Shown: in pieces, positions 11,413 through 21,379 of the stretch
Layout: every line of letters starts with the position of its first letter
How positions within the stretch are numbered: the stretch's first letter is position 1
Source: Rutidosis leptorrhynchoides
Taxonomy: Eukaryota > Streptophyta > Magnoliopsida > Asterales > Asteraceae
Direction: 5' to 3'
DNA: 64,000 nt
NCBI RefSeq assembly: GCF_046630445.1
Contig: NC_092340.1
Coordinates: 36,788,001 to 36,852,000, forward strand
The notes under the pieces: generated by a model
The model's input: the letters and a program-made list of their open reading frames with translations, nothing else
Database searches by the model: none
Told to the model about the DNA's origin: nothing
Position numbers and translations under genes: made by a program

Positions 11413-11604
11413 ATTGGGATCACCCGAGGGGACTAAACCACCCGTTGCGATCATCTCCCATTTCGAGTATGCCGATGTAGCGATCATAACCTCGCCCCCA
11501 TCGCTGCCTGGGAGGAAACCTTTAAACCGATCCAAGGGCACGGCCAAGTAAAACCCCCTCCCTTTTACCCCAAACGATATGGGAAAGATGTCATGGGTGG
11601 ATAC
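11413..11604 (-). other. GC-richer repeat-like block abutting the T tract
   Basis: Locally higher GC than its surroundings. Read on the minus strand it ends in an A run shared with the T tract of the block to its left, as a second retroposon in opposite orientation would. The open frame across it (11356-11631) runs into the E1 LTR and has no recognised domain. Confidence 0.25.
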
Positions 11605-11771
11605 TGTGACGACCCGAAAACTTTCGACCAAATTTAAACTTAATCTTTATATGATTTCGACATGATAAGCAAAGTCTATTTAATTGAATCTCAAAAACTT
11701 TGAACTGTTTACATGATACACTTAAACCTTCGACTAGTTCCGACGATTCACGAACAATTACTTGTAAATAG

Positions 11772-11772
<1 letters not shown>

Positions 11773-11802
<30 letters not shown>

Positions 11803-11854
11803 TGTATGTATGTATGTATGTATGTATGTATGTATGTATATATATATATATATA
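11773..11854 (+). repeat. TATG then TA microsatellite in E1
   Basis: A clean TATG run passing into TA, about 170 bases after the E1 LTR start. Confidence 0.95.
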
Positions 11855-11947
11855 ATAATTCGAAATATAAATTGATACATTATATAAGGTAGTTATGAGA
11901 ACTAATATTGTAAAATTAAAATAATATATAATAATTATTATTAAAAG

Positions 11948-11951
<4 letters not shown>

Positions 11952-11999
<48 letters not shown>
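11952..11999. repeat. TA microsatellite in E1
   Basis: Pure TA run. Confidence 0.95.
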
Positions 12000-12002
<3 letters not shown>

Positions 12003-12238
12003 GAAGTATATCTAATATATAGATATTGTTTCGAATTTAGTTAGTAAACGACAATAGCACTCGTTTTGTGACGACCCAAAAATTTTCGACTAAATTTAAA
12101 CTTAATTCTTATATGATTTCGACACGATAAGCAAAGTCTGTAAATGTGAGTCTCAAAATTTTTAAACTGTTTCATATATTCAATTACCCTTCTAGTGTTC
12201 TCGACGATTCACAAATCACTATTTGTAAATAAATACAT

Positions 12239-12246
<8 letters not shown>

Positions 12247-12319
<73 letters not shown>
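12247..12319. repeat. TA microsatellite in E2
   Basis: Pure TA run about 180 bases after the LTR start, at the same offset as in E1 and D. Confidence 0.95.
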
Positions 12320-12321
<2 letters not shown>

Positions 12322-13648
12322 TTATTATAAATTAAAATATTAAATGAGTTAATTAATTATGTAAATAAAATAATATATGATATGATATTATTATTAAATC
12401 TATATATATGTAAAATATACATATATGGTTTTGAATTTATTTAGTAAACGATATAGCACTCCGTGAAAACTGTCGGCACAATAATCCATTTAAGAAGGCT
12501 ACTAACTTATCTTATTTTCACATGTTCACTTAGTTATTATATTTTATTATCTATGATTGATGACTTGTCAATTTACGTTATATATATTAAGGCATATATC
12601 TATTCTATACAGATACATATATCCATTATATATGAAACCCCACTTTCCACCATCTTCATTTAATATTTGCTTGTCTGAATCTCGTGACTACCAATAATTG
12701 TACAAAATAGTTCCACCTTTGTCTCTTGTTCTAGACGAATCAAAATCCTCCTTTCTCCTTTGTTCTTTCCCTCCGTTCTCCTTTGTTCTTTCTTTCTCGT
12801 GAGTTCACAACCCAAGTAGGACCAACTTAGTTTTCTCCTGATTTGTTTTTTCCTTGCATGATTATCGACATATAAACTTTACAAAAAGTGATGTCCTAAT
12901 CCTTCTGTTACAAATATTGTTTCTTTGCGATTCACATGATATTAGTATTATTAGGTTACTATTTATTATTTACTTTACAATCTAAAAAGAATATTGTGTC
13001 TTTATATTTACACATGTATGGTTTCTGCATAAACAAAACAACACCCATATCAACCACATCATTCTTAACCATCTCTCTATCACTCTCTGTATTATACGAT
13101 AGTATCTCTTGTTGCACAGTTGAGGATCACCAACATCCAATCTCCACCTTTATCAAATCATCATAACTGCACCTAGAATCACCACTACATCGATCACAAC
13201 CATCACCAAACCACCGTGACTACCATCCTCTAGTTGCCATCCCTTTATTTTGTTTGGGCCGATAGATAGTGGACTAGGATGGAGTTGAGGACGAGATACC
13301 TAGTTATCAAAAATGGTAAGTCAATTTGATGATGTTTGATAATACACAATAGTGATAGATGTTATAAAATTACATGAAGATGATACGGGTATGTGATCAT
13401 GATGTACAATGAACTAATGGTGATTATGGCATGATGATAATATAAACAAGAATGATAATGAGGTTGATATTAGGATATGATGATGATAACAATAGAATTA
13501 AGATTTCGATAATGATTAGTGAATGGTTTATGATGATATGGAAACAAAAATGATCATGATGATGTACGTTAATGATGATGAAGTTATGATCGTAATTTTG
13601 TGTTGATTATGATCATGATGGTATTAATTATGGAGCGATGATTATGAT

Positions 13649-15957
13649 TGATATTGCTCTAAATATACATATTATTCGACGCAATATCACTCATATTTTA
13701 TAGGCTTTTATCAATTGCGAAGACATTCTACGTATAATATTCAAGAAAAACGACAAAAGTGGACAAGAGTTGCTATTTGAAGATTCGACGATAAAACGAT
13801 AGTTTTTACCAAATTTTATATCAAGAAAACGTTTATCCGAATTCAAGAACGAAGAAGTCTGAAGAAAAAGGTTACACACGTCGTCCAAAATGATATACAT
13901 TAACACGAGATCAACAAAGAACAACTGAAGAAGAAAAATGAGAAATCTGATATTTACTCTTACACGAATCGTGTAATGTTACACGAATCGTGTGACATAT
14001 TTGGTCATACACGAATCGTGTGACCATACACGATTCGTGTAATGTTAGGCCAAAAGCACTGTTCGGTTATCCAGAAGGTCGGCTGACTTTATGATTTTTA
14101 AAACACTTCTTTTCTCAAATGGAGTGACAGCAGGATTTCAACAGAGTTTTTGACTCAAATACTACTTCAAACTTCAATTATAAAAGGAGTACGTTCAGAG
14201 AGAGACAGGGAGAGGATAACAACACAAATTTATATTTCAATTACTATAGTTAAAATTATTGTTAATTTTATTACGCTGTAAAAATAGTTTCAGTTATTAA
14301 GGGGGTATTGTTCGTGAAAAAGGGTGTTATTGTACGCATGAAAGGGGTGTTATTATTGTAATTTTTCTACCATTTGAAGTTAATGCAAGTGAAGGTATTT
14401 TAGTAAGTTTACTCTGTTAAAATTAGTGTTATTATTATGCTTGCATATCTATATTTTTATGTCTCCCCTAGTGTAATGGATAGCTAAATTTCCCTAGTGT
14501 TTGCTTAAATGTAGAGCCCCTAGTGAAATGGGTTGTTACCATTAGTAAAGTTAAAATGTAACTTTAGTATTTTTAATATTGAGCCTAGTTAAAAGAACCA
14601 TTTTTATGTAATTAGGTATTTAACCCTTGCCACTTAATTTAGTAAATTTAAATAACGAAAGTTATATTTATTTACCTAAATTAAGCTTCAACATTAAAAA
14701 TGATCTAGACGAATTTATGGATAAGTTATTGACACCAATTTAGAAATAAACTTCGGTGGTTTGGGTGATATCAATAAATTATATGAAAGTGAAATTATAA
14801 AAAGGGAAACCGTTATAATTTGGGTAATGGCGAAAGTCAAAACTAGGCTAGGTCTCAATTTAAATACTTAGGGATTAGTAGCTTTCTAAAAAGAATCCGA
14901 TGAAAATTAGATTTTATTTAGTTAAGTTGTAACTTTATATTTATTCGAGAGAAAAATGTAAAGTTTGATACTAGAACATTTTAATAGGGCATAAAACTTA
15001 AGACAATCCATGGACCTAGGGGTGACACAATTAAGTAAACACTCCCATTTTATCTTATTTATACTTCTTATAAAAGTTTTATCATTTTTATTTACGAATT
15101 ATAAGTTTAAAATATATAAAAATACATAAAAACATTTAATTTTTCGAACAGTAAACTGTCACATACTTTTAGCCTTACACGAATCGTGTACGGTCACACG
15201 AATCGTGTAGGCCTTGACGCGGCTACAGTACCAGCTAGGGTAAAAATTAGGGTTTTGATTAATTAATTATTTATAATTTAGGTTATTAGTTATTTAATTA
15301 TTATAATTAGGTTATTTATTATATAATTAGTTTTAATTAAGTATAAAATACAAAAATACATGTTTTAATCCTAAAATTAGTATTAATCATTATAGGTTTA
15401 TAAATTGTAATTAGTTTATAATTAGTAAATTAATTAAATTCCTTTTAATTTGTATTAGTTTTATTAAAAATGCATTTTAGTTAAATTAATTAAGTTTATA
15501 TAATTTTTGCTTAAAACAAAAATCTAAATATATAATTTTATTAAAAATTACTATTTTACTAATTACCATTTAGTAGCATAATTAATGCATCATAATTAAG
15601 TATAATTTCATTTAGTATCATTTTAAGATAATGCTTGTCATATTATAATTTTATTTTAATTAGTAAATTAGTTAAGTTATTTGCTTTTACTGTTACTATA
15701 AATTGCCTAATCCAAAACCCCACTTTAATTAAGTTTGACATCAAAGACTATTAAAAAGAAAACCATTAAACGCTCCATCTCCCTGTGGAACGAATCGGAT
15801 TTACCAACAAACTAAACTACACGGATAGGACTAGTTGCCTATATATATGTGTGAAATCAACCTAAAATCTATAAAATACCACATATACAATAAATCAATT
15901 CGTGTAACAAAACAACTCAAATCCGTTCATAAATAAAGGTCTCGATCCAGCACATCA
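13649..15957 (+). repeat. Element A 5' LTR
   Basis: Starts TGATATTGC, ends CACATCA. It has four copies of the near-palindrome ACACGAATCGTGT or its complement at 13962, 13981, 14009 and 14028, and two more at 15177 and 15196, each pair 19 bases apart. Confidence 0.95.
14179..14187 (+). promoter_or_regulatory. TATA box in element A LTR
   Basis: TATAAAAGG follows the palindrome cluster by about 140 bases. The U3-R border is expected about 30 bases further on. The same box is in the other LTR at 21910-21918. Confidence 0.6.
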
Positions 15958-15963
15958 ACTTTT

Positions 15964-15980
15964 TGGCGCCGCTGCCGGGG
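15964..15980 (+). promoter_or_regulatory. Element A primer binding site
   Basis: TGGCGCCGCTGCCGGGG, six bases after the LTR. It matches the 3' end of plant tRNA-Asp with one difference, as in Athila and related elements. Confidence 0.85.
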
Positions 15981-16005
15981 AGTTGGCAGTTAAATAAATA
16001 GATAA

Positions 16006-16138
16006 TTTTTCTGATTCGTAGTAGTAGTTGGATTTGTACGTGGACCGGGTTGTTGGATCACCAATTTTATTGGTCAATAGAAGGATCCTGCCCCTCTGCT
16101 GCATCTTTTGGCTATTCAAAACGTGGGCAAAATCAGAA
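16006..16138 (+). other. Element A conserved leader domain closed by a stem
   Basis: The stem arms TTCTGATT (16009-16016) and AATCAGAA (16131-16138) enclose GTTGGATTTG and CTGCATCTTTTGGCTATTC blocks that are also found in elements B and C at the same place before gag. The pairing is kept in all three with different bases, which suggests an RNA structure such as a packaging signal. The role is an inference. Confidence 0.7.
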
Positions 16139-16457
16139 GGAAAATCTGTTGTTTAAGGGTTTTTATCATTGTTTTTATGTTATTCGATCCTCTCGAGGAA
16201 ATTCATTTCCAAGAAAGTTCAAAGTTTTTGAATAAATCCTTTAATTCTTTGTACAATTTCCCAAATTGTATGATCCGTTCAATCCTAAACTCGTTAAACT
16301 TAATCCAGAACCTCAAAGAATTAATAAAGGACAAAAACAACAAAAAGAAATAGGAAGTACTTTTAAAACACCGAAAAAAAAACACTAAAAAAAGAGAAAC
16401 AAATAGGTAACCCTAGATAAACCTTTAGTGAAGTGATCTCATAATAGAAATTAATGT

Positions 16458-19427
16458 ATGAACTTACGTTCCTCCAACGCTGAATTAACTCCCTCACATC
16501 CTGAACCCGAAAGGAAATTCCACGAACGCTTAAGAGCTCAAGAAGTAGAATCTCTTGCTAAAAATTTAGAGTCACTTTTCTTAGAATCCGACTCTGAACC
16601 AATAATTCAACCAATCATAGAGCCGATTATTAAAAAAGAAGAAGAAATGGCTGATACAAATCAAACGATGGAAGCATTAATGAAGGCCACAAGAAAAGGT
16701 CAAGGCCACGCAATCATCCAACCCACGATGACTGATGGCTTTGAAATAAAAGGTCAATTTTTACACATGGTAACTAATACATGCCAATTCGGTGGAGCTC
16801 CAAATGAGGATGCTAACGAGCATCTTCATAAGTTTGTAAGCATTTGCAAACTATTCAAAATTAAGGATGTCACCGATGATGTCGCATGTTTAAAAATCTT
16901 TCCATGGTCATTAAAAGATGAAGCTAGAGATTGGCTAGACTCATTACCTGAAGGCTATATTGAAGACTGGAATGATATGATGGACAAATTTTTGTCAGAA
17001 TTCTTTCCTGCTTCAAAAGCAGCAAAATTACAAAGTGATATAAATCACTTTAAACAAAAGCCTAATGAAACTCTTTATGAAGCTTCGACTCGATTCAATA
17101 AAATGCTTCGAATATGTCCTCAACACGGGTTGAGTACATTCCAAAAAGTCTGTGTATTCTATAAAGGAGTCAATGTTGCAACTCGAAAAGATATAGATGT
17201 TGCAGCCGGAGGTTCAGTTATGAAGAAAACACCTGAAGACGCTCACACAATCATTGCTGATTTAGCCTCCCATTCTCATAATTGGCATCAAGAAATAGAA
17301 TTTTCTAGATCATCAAATGTTGCTAGTATTGAAAGCAATGATGAAATTGCTTCTTTAAAAGTTCAAATAGCAAATCAAGCAAGGCAAATCGAGAAAGTAA
17401 CCAAGGAAATGCATGCTATCAGAGTAGGATGTGAACTGTGCCAAGGTCCCCATCTTACTAGAGATTGTGATCAAAGTACAATGGAAGAACAAGCAAATTT
17501 CTTAGGATACTTACGAAAAGGTGAAATGAACTTCAGTGATTTTCCAGCTATAGAAGCAAACAACCGAAAATATCCTCCTATAAACAGCTATCAAGTAGGA
17601 GGACCTTCAGGATCAAATAATAATAACTATCAAGGAGGAAATCCAGGTTACCAAAATAACCGGAATTTCCCAAATCAAAATCAAAGAATTCCGCCACCAG
17701 GTTATAATAACCGAAATCAACCTCAACGAAATTATCAAAATAATTTCCAACACACACAACCATTAGCAATTATGCAACCTCAACCCGAGAGGAAATCTGG
17801 TTTAGAAGATCTCTTAAGAGATTTTATGGTTAAGCATGAGCAAAATGCAGAGCTCCAAACTCAGCAAATTCGAAATCAACAAGCCACGATTCAGATTTTA
17901 GAAAGAGATGTTGGAAGGATCTCACAGTTACTAGCAGAGAGACCACCAATTGCAAGTAACCCTCCGTTTATACTAAAGAAGAATGATCCTCAAGCCCCAG
18001 CATATTCACAAGTGAATGCTATTTATAGTTTCTGTGAGGATGAAGCAAGTTTCAAGACACCGGAGCATAGTCCTATTTTTACTCTTGGGTGTGAAGATGA
18101 TGATGAAGATTGTGATGAGTTTATATTTTCTGATTTATCCAATATGGCGGATTACACTCCTTATCAAGAGATGGATGATACCCGAGTTGAAAGTGTGAAA
18201 AGTATAACATGTGAAGATGAAGAGATCCGAGTTGGTGACATAACTCTCGAGTATGGTGATTATTTGATGAGGTTGATGTCGGGAAATCATGCGGAAGTGC
18301 AGAAAATTGAAACCACCGAGCCTTCCAAATTTAGGGTTGATAATGATTTGAAGATGATCAAAGAAGAAGCGGAAGATACGGTGAAGCAAGCACCTAAAGT
18401 GGAAGACTATAAAGAACCCATTCCATACCCACAAGCACTTGCATCCGAAAAACCAAAGGAGAATCATTGTAAGCCTTTAAATACGGATAATATTTGTGTA
18501 AATGTACCTTTGGTTGATGTTATTGCAGGTATGCCAAACTATGGGAAATTCTTGAATGATTTGAAGGCAAAAGAAGGAGTGTGTGAGCAGGCATCATCCG
18601 CGTTCCTTGAAGCAGAATGTGCTGCTATTATGAAGAAGAATGAGTTGCCACCTAAGTTAGGTGATCCCGGACCGTTCATAGTACCTTGTAAGCTTAATGA
18701 TTCTAAAACTCTTAGATCATTAGCTGACTCAGGTGCAAGTATAAATCTCATGCCTTATTCCATTTACTCGCATTTGAACTTAGGTGAACTTAAACCAACC
18801 AATTCAGGCCTTAGATTCATTGATCAATCGGTTAATAAACCTGTAGGGATTGCTGAAAACTTAATAGTAAAAACAGGTGAACTTGAGTTTCTAGCTGACT
18901 TTGTAGTTGTAGACATGAAGGAAGATAAGTTTGTACCTATTATTTTAGGTAGACCATTTTTAGCAACTACATGTGCTTTAACAGATTGGAAAACAGGAAA
19001 ACTAGTTTTGAAGGATAGAGGCAAGAGTGCAATCTATCAAACTGAGTTTATTATGAACCCACCACCCACACCGATAGTTTCAGTGAATATTATTGATCAT
19101 GCTAAACCCATTAGTCAACAAGCTAAATGTGGGGAGGACGGTAAAGAAAAGCTTAATAGTAAACCGCCCAATGATTGTGTTGTTGAGAAAACCATGAAAA
19201 AGTTATATGGTAGGGTTAGAAATGCTATGTCGAAAAAAGATGAACCTTTGAGAGAGAGATTGGTGTCAAACTTATCAAAATTTGAGAAAGATAAGTTAAA
19301 AAATTTAGTTAAAGAGTCAAGATTTTCGGACTCTTGGTTATTGTCAAAAATTAATGGCGAGAATGGTTGCAGTAATGGTTCTATTGGAGTAAAGAAGGGT
19401 GATGTTTATCACCCCGACGTTAGTTAA
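16458..19427 (+). CDS. Element A gag-protease polyprotein
   Basis: 989 residues in one frame. Residues about 80-270 are a Ty3-type gag (FPWSLKDEARDWL, FFPASKAAKLQ, QKPNETLYEA). A zinc knuckle CELCQGPHLTRDC starts at residue 325, followed by an Asn/Gln-rich linker (about 365-470) and an acidic stretch (about 520-660) not seen in element C. The aspartic protease motif LADSGASINLMPYS is at about 755-768, with ILGRPFL as its second half. The frame ends shortly after the protease, with no polymerase following. Gag would form the particle and the protease would cut it; an enzyme source from another element is needed. Confidence 0.9.
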   Translation: MNLRSSNAELTPSHPEPERKFHERLRAQEVESLAKNLESLFLESDSEPIIQPIIEPIIKKEEEMADTNQTMEALMKATRKGQGHAIIQPTMTDGFEIKGQFLHMVTNTCQFGGAPNEDANEHLHKFVSICKLFKIKDVTDDVACLKIFPWSLKDEARDWLDSLPEGYIEDWNDMMDKFLSEFFPASKAAKLQSDINHFKQKPNETLYEASTRFNKMLRICPQHGLSTFQKVCVFYKGVNVATRKDIDVAAGGSVMKKTPEDAHTIIADLASHSHNWHQEIEFSRSSNVASIESNDEIASLKVQIANQARQIEKVTKEMHAIRVGCELCQGPHLTRDCDQSTMEEQANFLGYLRKGEMNFSDFPAIEANNRKYPPINSYQVGGPSGSNNNNYQGGNPGYQNNRNFPNQNQRIPPPGYNNRNQPQRNYQNNFQHTQPLAIMQPQPERKSGLEDLLRDFMVKHEQNAELQTQQIRNQQATIQILERDVGRISQLLAERPPIASNPPFILKKNDPQAPAYSQVNAIYSFCEDEASFKTPEHSPIFTLGCEDDDEDCDEFIFSDLSNMADYTPYQEMDDTRVESVKSITCEDEEIRVGDITLEYGDYLMRLMSGNHAEVQKIETTEPSKFRVDNDLKMIKEEAEDTVKQAPKVEDYKEPIPYPQALASEKPKENHCKPLNTDNICVNVPLVDVIAGMPNYGKFLNDLKAKEGVCEQASSAFLEAECAAIMKKNELPPKLGDPGPFIVPCKLNDSKTLRSLADSGASINLMPYSIYSHLNLGELKPTNSGLRFIDQSVNKPVGIAENLIVKTGELEFLADFVVVDMKEDKFVPIILGRPFLATTCALTDWKTGKLVLKDRGKSAIYQTEFIMNPPPTPIVSVNIIDHAKPISQQAKCGEDGKEKLNSKPPNDCVVEKTMKKLYGRVRNAMSKKDEPLRERLVSNLSKFEKDKLKNLVKESRFSDSWLLSKINGENGCSNGSIGVKKGDVYHPDVS

Positions 19428-20429
19428 AATTGGGGTGGAGTCGCGTGAACGACTCGCTAATAAACTTCACAAATTGTAAATAGTCCCATTCGCGTGTCTA
19501 GTTTTTTTATATTGTGTTTTAAATTCCTTTTTATTTTTTTTTATTTTTCATATACTTGTTTTAAAATTTAAAAACGTTAATCTTATTAATACAAAAATAG
19601 AGTGTTTTTATTTTATTTTAAATTTGTTTTCGAAAATATTAAAACTTTAACTTTTAATGAATTGAATTTTATAAATTGAATTTAAAAATTTATAAACGGA
19701 TTAAGATCAGGTATAACAACCGAATTTCCGTTACAAATATAAATCTATAAAAGATATTTTAAATTTAATTGATTATAAGTTATATAAAAAAAATATAAAA
19801 TGAAAAGAGAAAAAAAAAAAAAAAAAAAATTTAGTTTGTAATAACATAATTTTTTGGTGTGTATTGAAACTTATTATGTTTTTATTTTTTATATTAGCAA
19901 GAAAATATAGTGTGGGGTAAAAAAATGTGTTGTACGATTGAATTAAAACCCCATATTTTGTGTGTTTTTAACATGGTTTTGACAGGTAAAGACGAAAATG
20001 CAATTAGACGAAACGAAACATCAAATTACATTGTGATACAAACATTGGATATGATCATAGGTAAAACAATTTGAAAATCCAAATCGGTTAACAAAGGAAG
20101 TTCCAAATACTTCACACTAATTGTCCTCTCAAATTTATACATTATTATCTGATTTTATGTAATGAGGGCATTACATAATCTTAAGTGTGGGGTGGGAATA
20201 TATAAATTCTCGAGAACTTATAAGTTATTGGTTTTTATGAAAATTTGAAAATTTTTAAACAAATGTATCTAATCAATTCTTAAGGTAACTACGAGCAATT
20301 AAAGATCAGGTGTAAAAACCGAAATTGTTGTCTCCATACATTAAAAATACATAAGTTTATTTGTTTAAAACTTATAAAAGAAAACCATTTATAACAAGAA
20401 TTTATAAATCCTTATATTGAGAACCATTT

Positions 20430-21180
20430 ATCACATGTTTCTTTGAAGTTTATTGCAGATATCATTGCTAAGGAACGTATAAACCTGAATATTCCATTAT
20501 CACGAGTAATAGAGGATGAATCAAGTCCATCCCGTAAGGAAGTAAAGTCTTCCGAATTGACACACTTGCTAACTTATGTTAGAAGATGTAGTCCAGAACA
20601 GCTGTAGGTTGACGAAAAATCTTGTAAAGTCATCCCTAAAATCGGCTGGAAATCCACCTAACCTCAGCATCAAACAGGGTTTTTGGTGGTCAGACTTATC
20701 CTAACCATGAGAAGGATATGTCCCGTACAATGGGGGGGCACAATGCAAATTAGCTTTTAAGACTAATGAATCTAATCCCCAGATGGATGATCTCCGTAAA
20801 GATCAACTGCATCTATGTTTGACCGCGGTCAACATACATATGCCATAACAAATTGAGGTGTGCAAACTCATGGTTCACCGATGATATTTGGACACGATAT
20901 AATTTTGTTCTAAAACTTATGCTATTTTATGAATTATATTTGTGTAAAACTATTTTTGGACATTTGGCTTCAAGTTCCATGATACTACAATCATGGGGGC
21001 GAATAGCTTGCTAATCGCCGACTGAGACTTCGGTTTTCAGTTACCCTCAACCGGAATTTGAGGTTAAAACCGGAAAACGTGTCTAGTGTAAAAACTAGCA
21101 TGACATTTTATAAAAATCATAAAACGTTTTCACAAGGTCCAATTTTCCCTAAGGATCCAAATTTTTAAAACCCTAATCAC
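20430..21180 (+). other. Element A conserved 3' block after a splice-acceptor-like site
   Basis: Starts with GAAGTTTATTGCAG (AG near 20460) and continues GATGAATCAAGTCCATC, AAGGAAGTAAAGTCTTCC, CAGCTGTAGGTTGACG and GGTCCAATTTTCCCTAAGG. The same series, in the same order, is in element B (minus strand, about 30000 to 28905), although the LTRs of A and B are of different families. No long open frame covers it here. Confidence 0.6.
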
Positions 21181-21364
21181 GAGTTTCATGTTTGTTTCTG
21201 TTGTCAGAATTTCATTTCGTGTGGTGTGTGTGTGATTCAATAAATACTGTGTTGTGTAATAAATTTCATATAGCGTGTGTTTCATTTCGTGTAGTATGTG
21301 TTGTGTAATATATAATGTTCTAACTCTGTTAAAAGATGTAATTGCTTGAGGACAAGCAACGTTC

Positions 21365-21379
21365 TAGTGTGGGGTATTT
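21365..21379 (+). promoter_or_regulatory. Element A polypurine tract
   Basis: TAGTGTGGGGTATTT directly before the 3' LTR. Similar tracts lie at 19909-19920 and 20183-20197. Confidence 0.75.

Noticed and set aside
11356-11631. 91-residue minus-strand frame
   Set aside because: It crosses the border between a repeat-like block and the E1 LTR and has no family features.
13691-13924. 77-residue minus-strand frame repeated at 21422-21655
   Set aside because: It lies inside both LTRs of element A and is antisense to the element; the repeat is explained by LTR identity.
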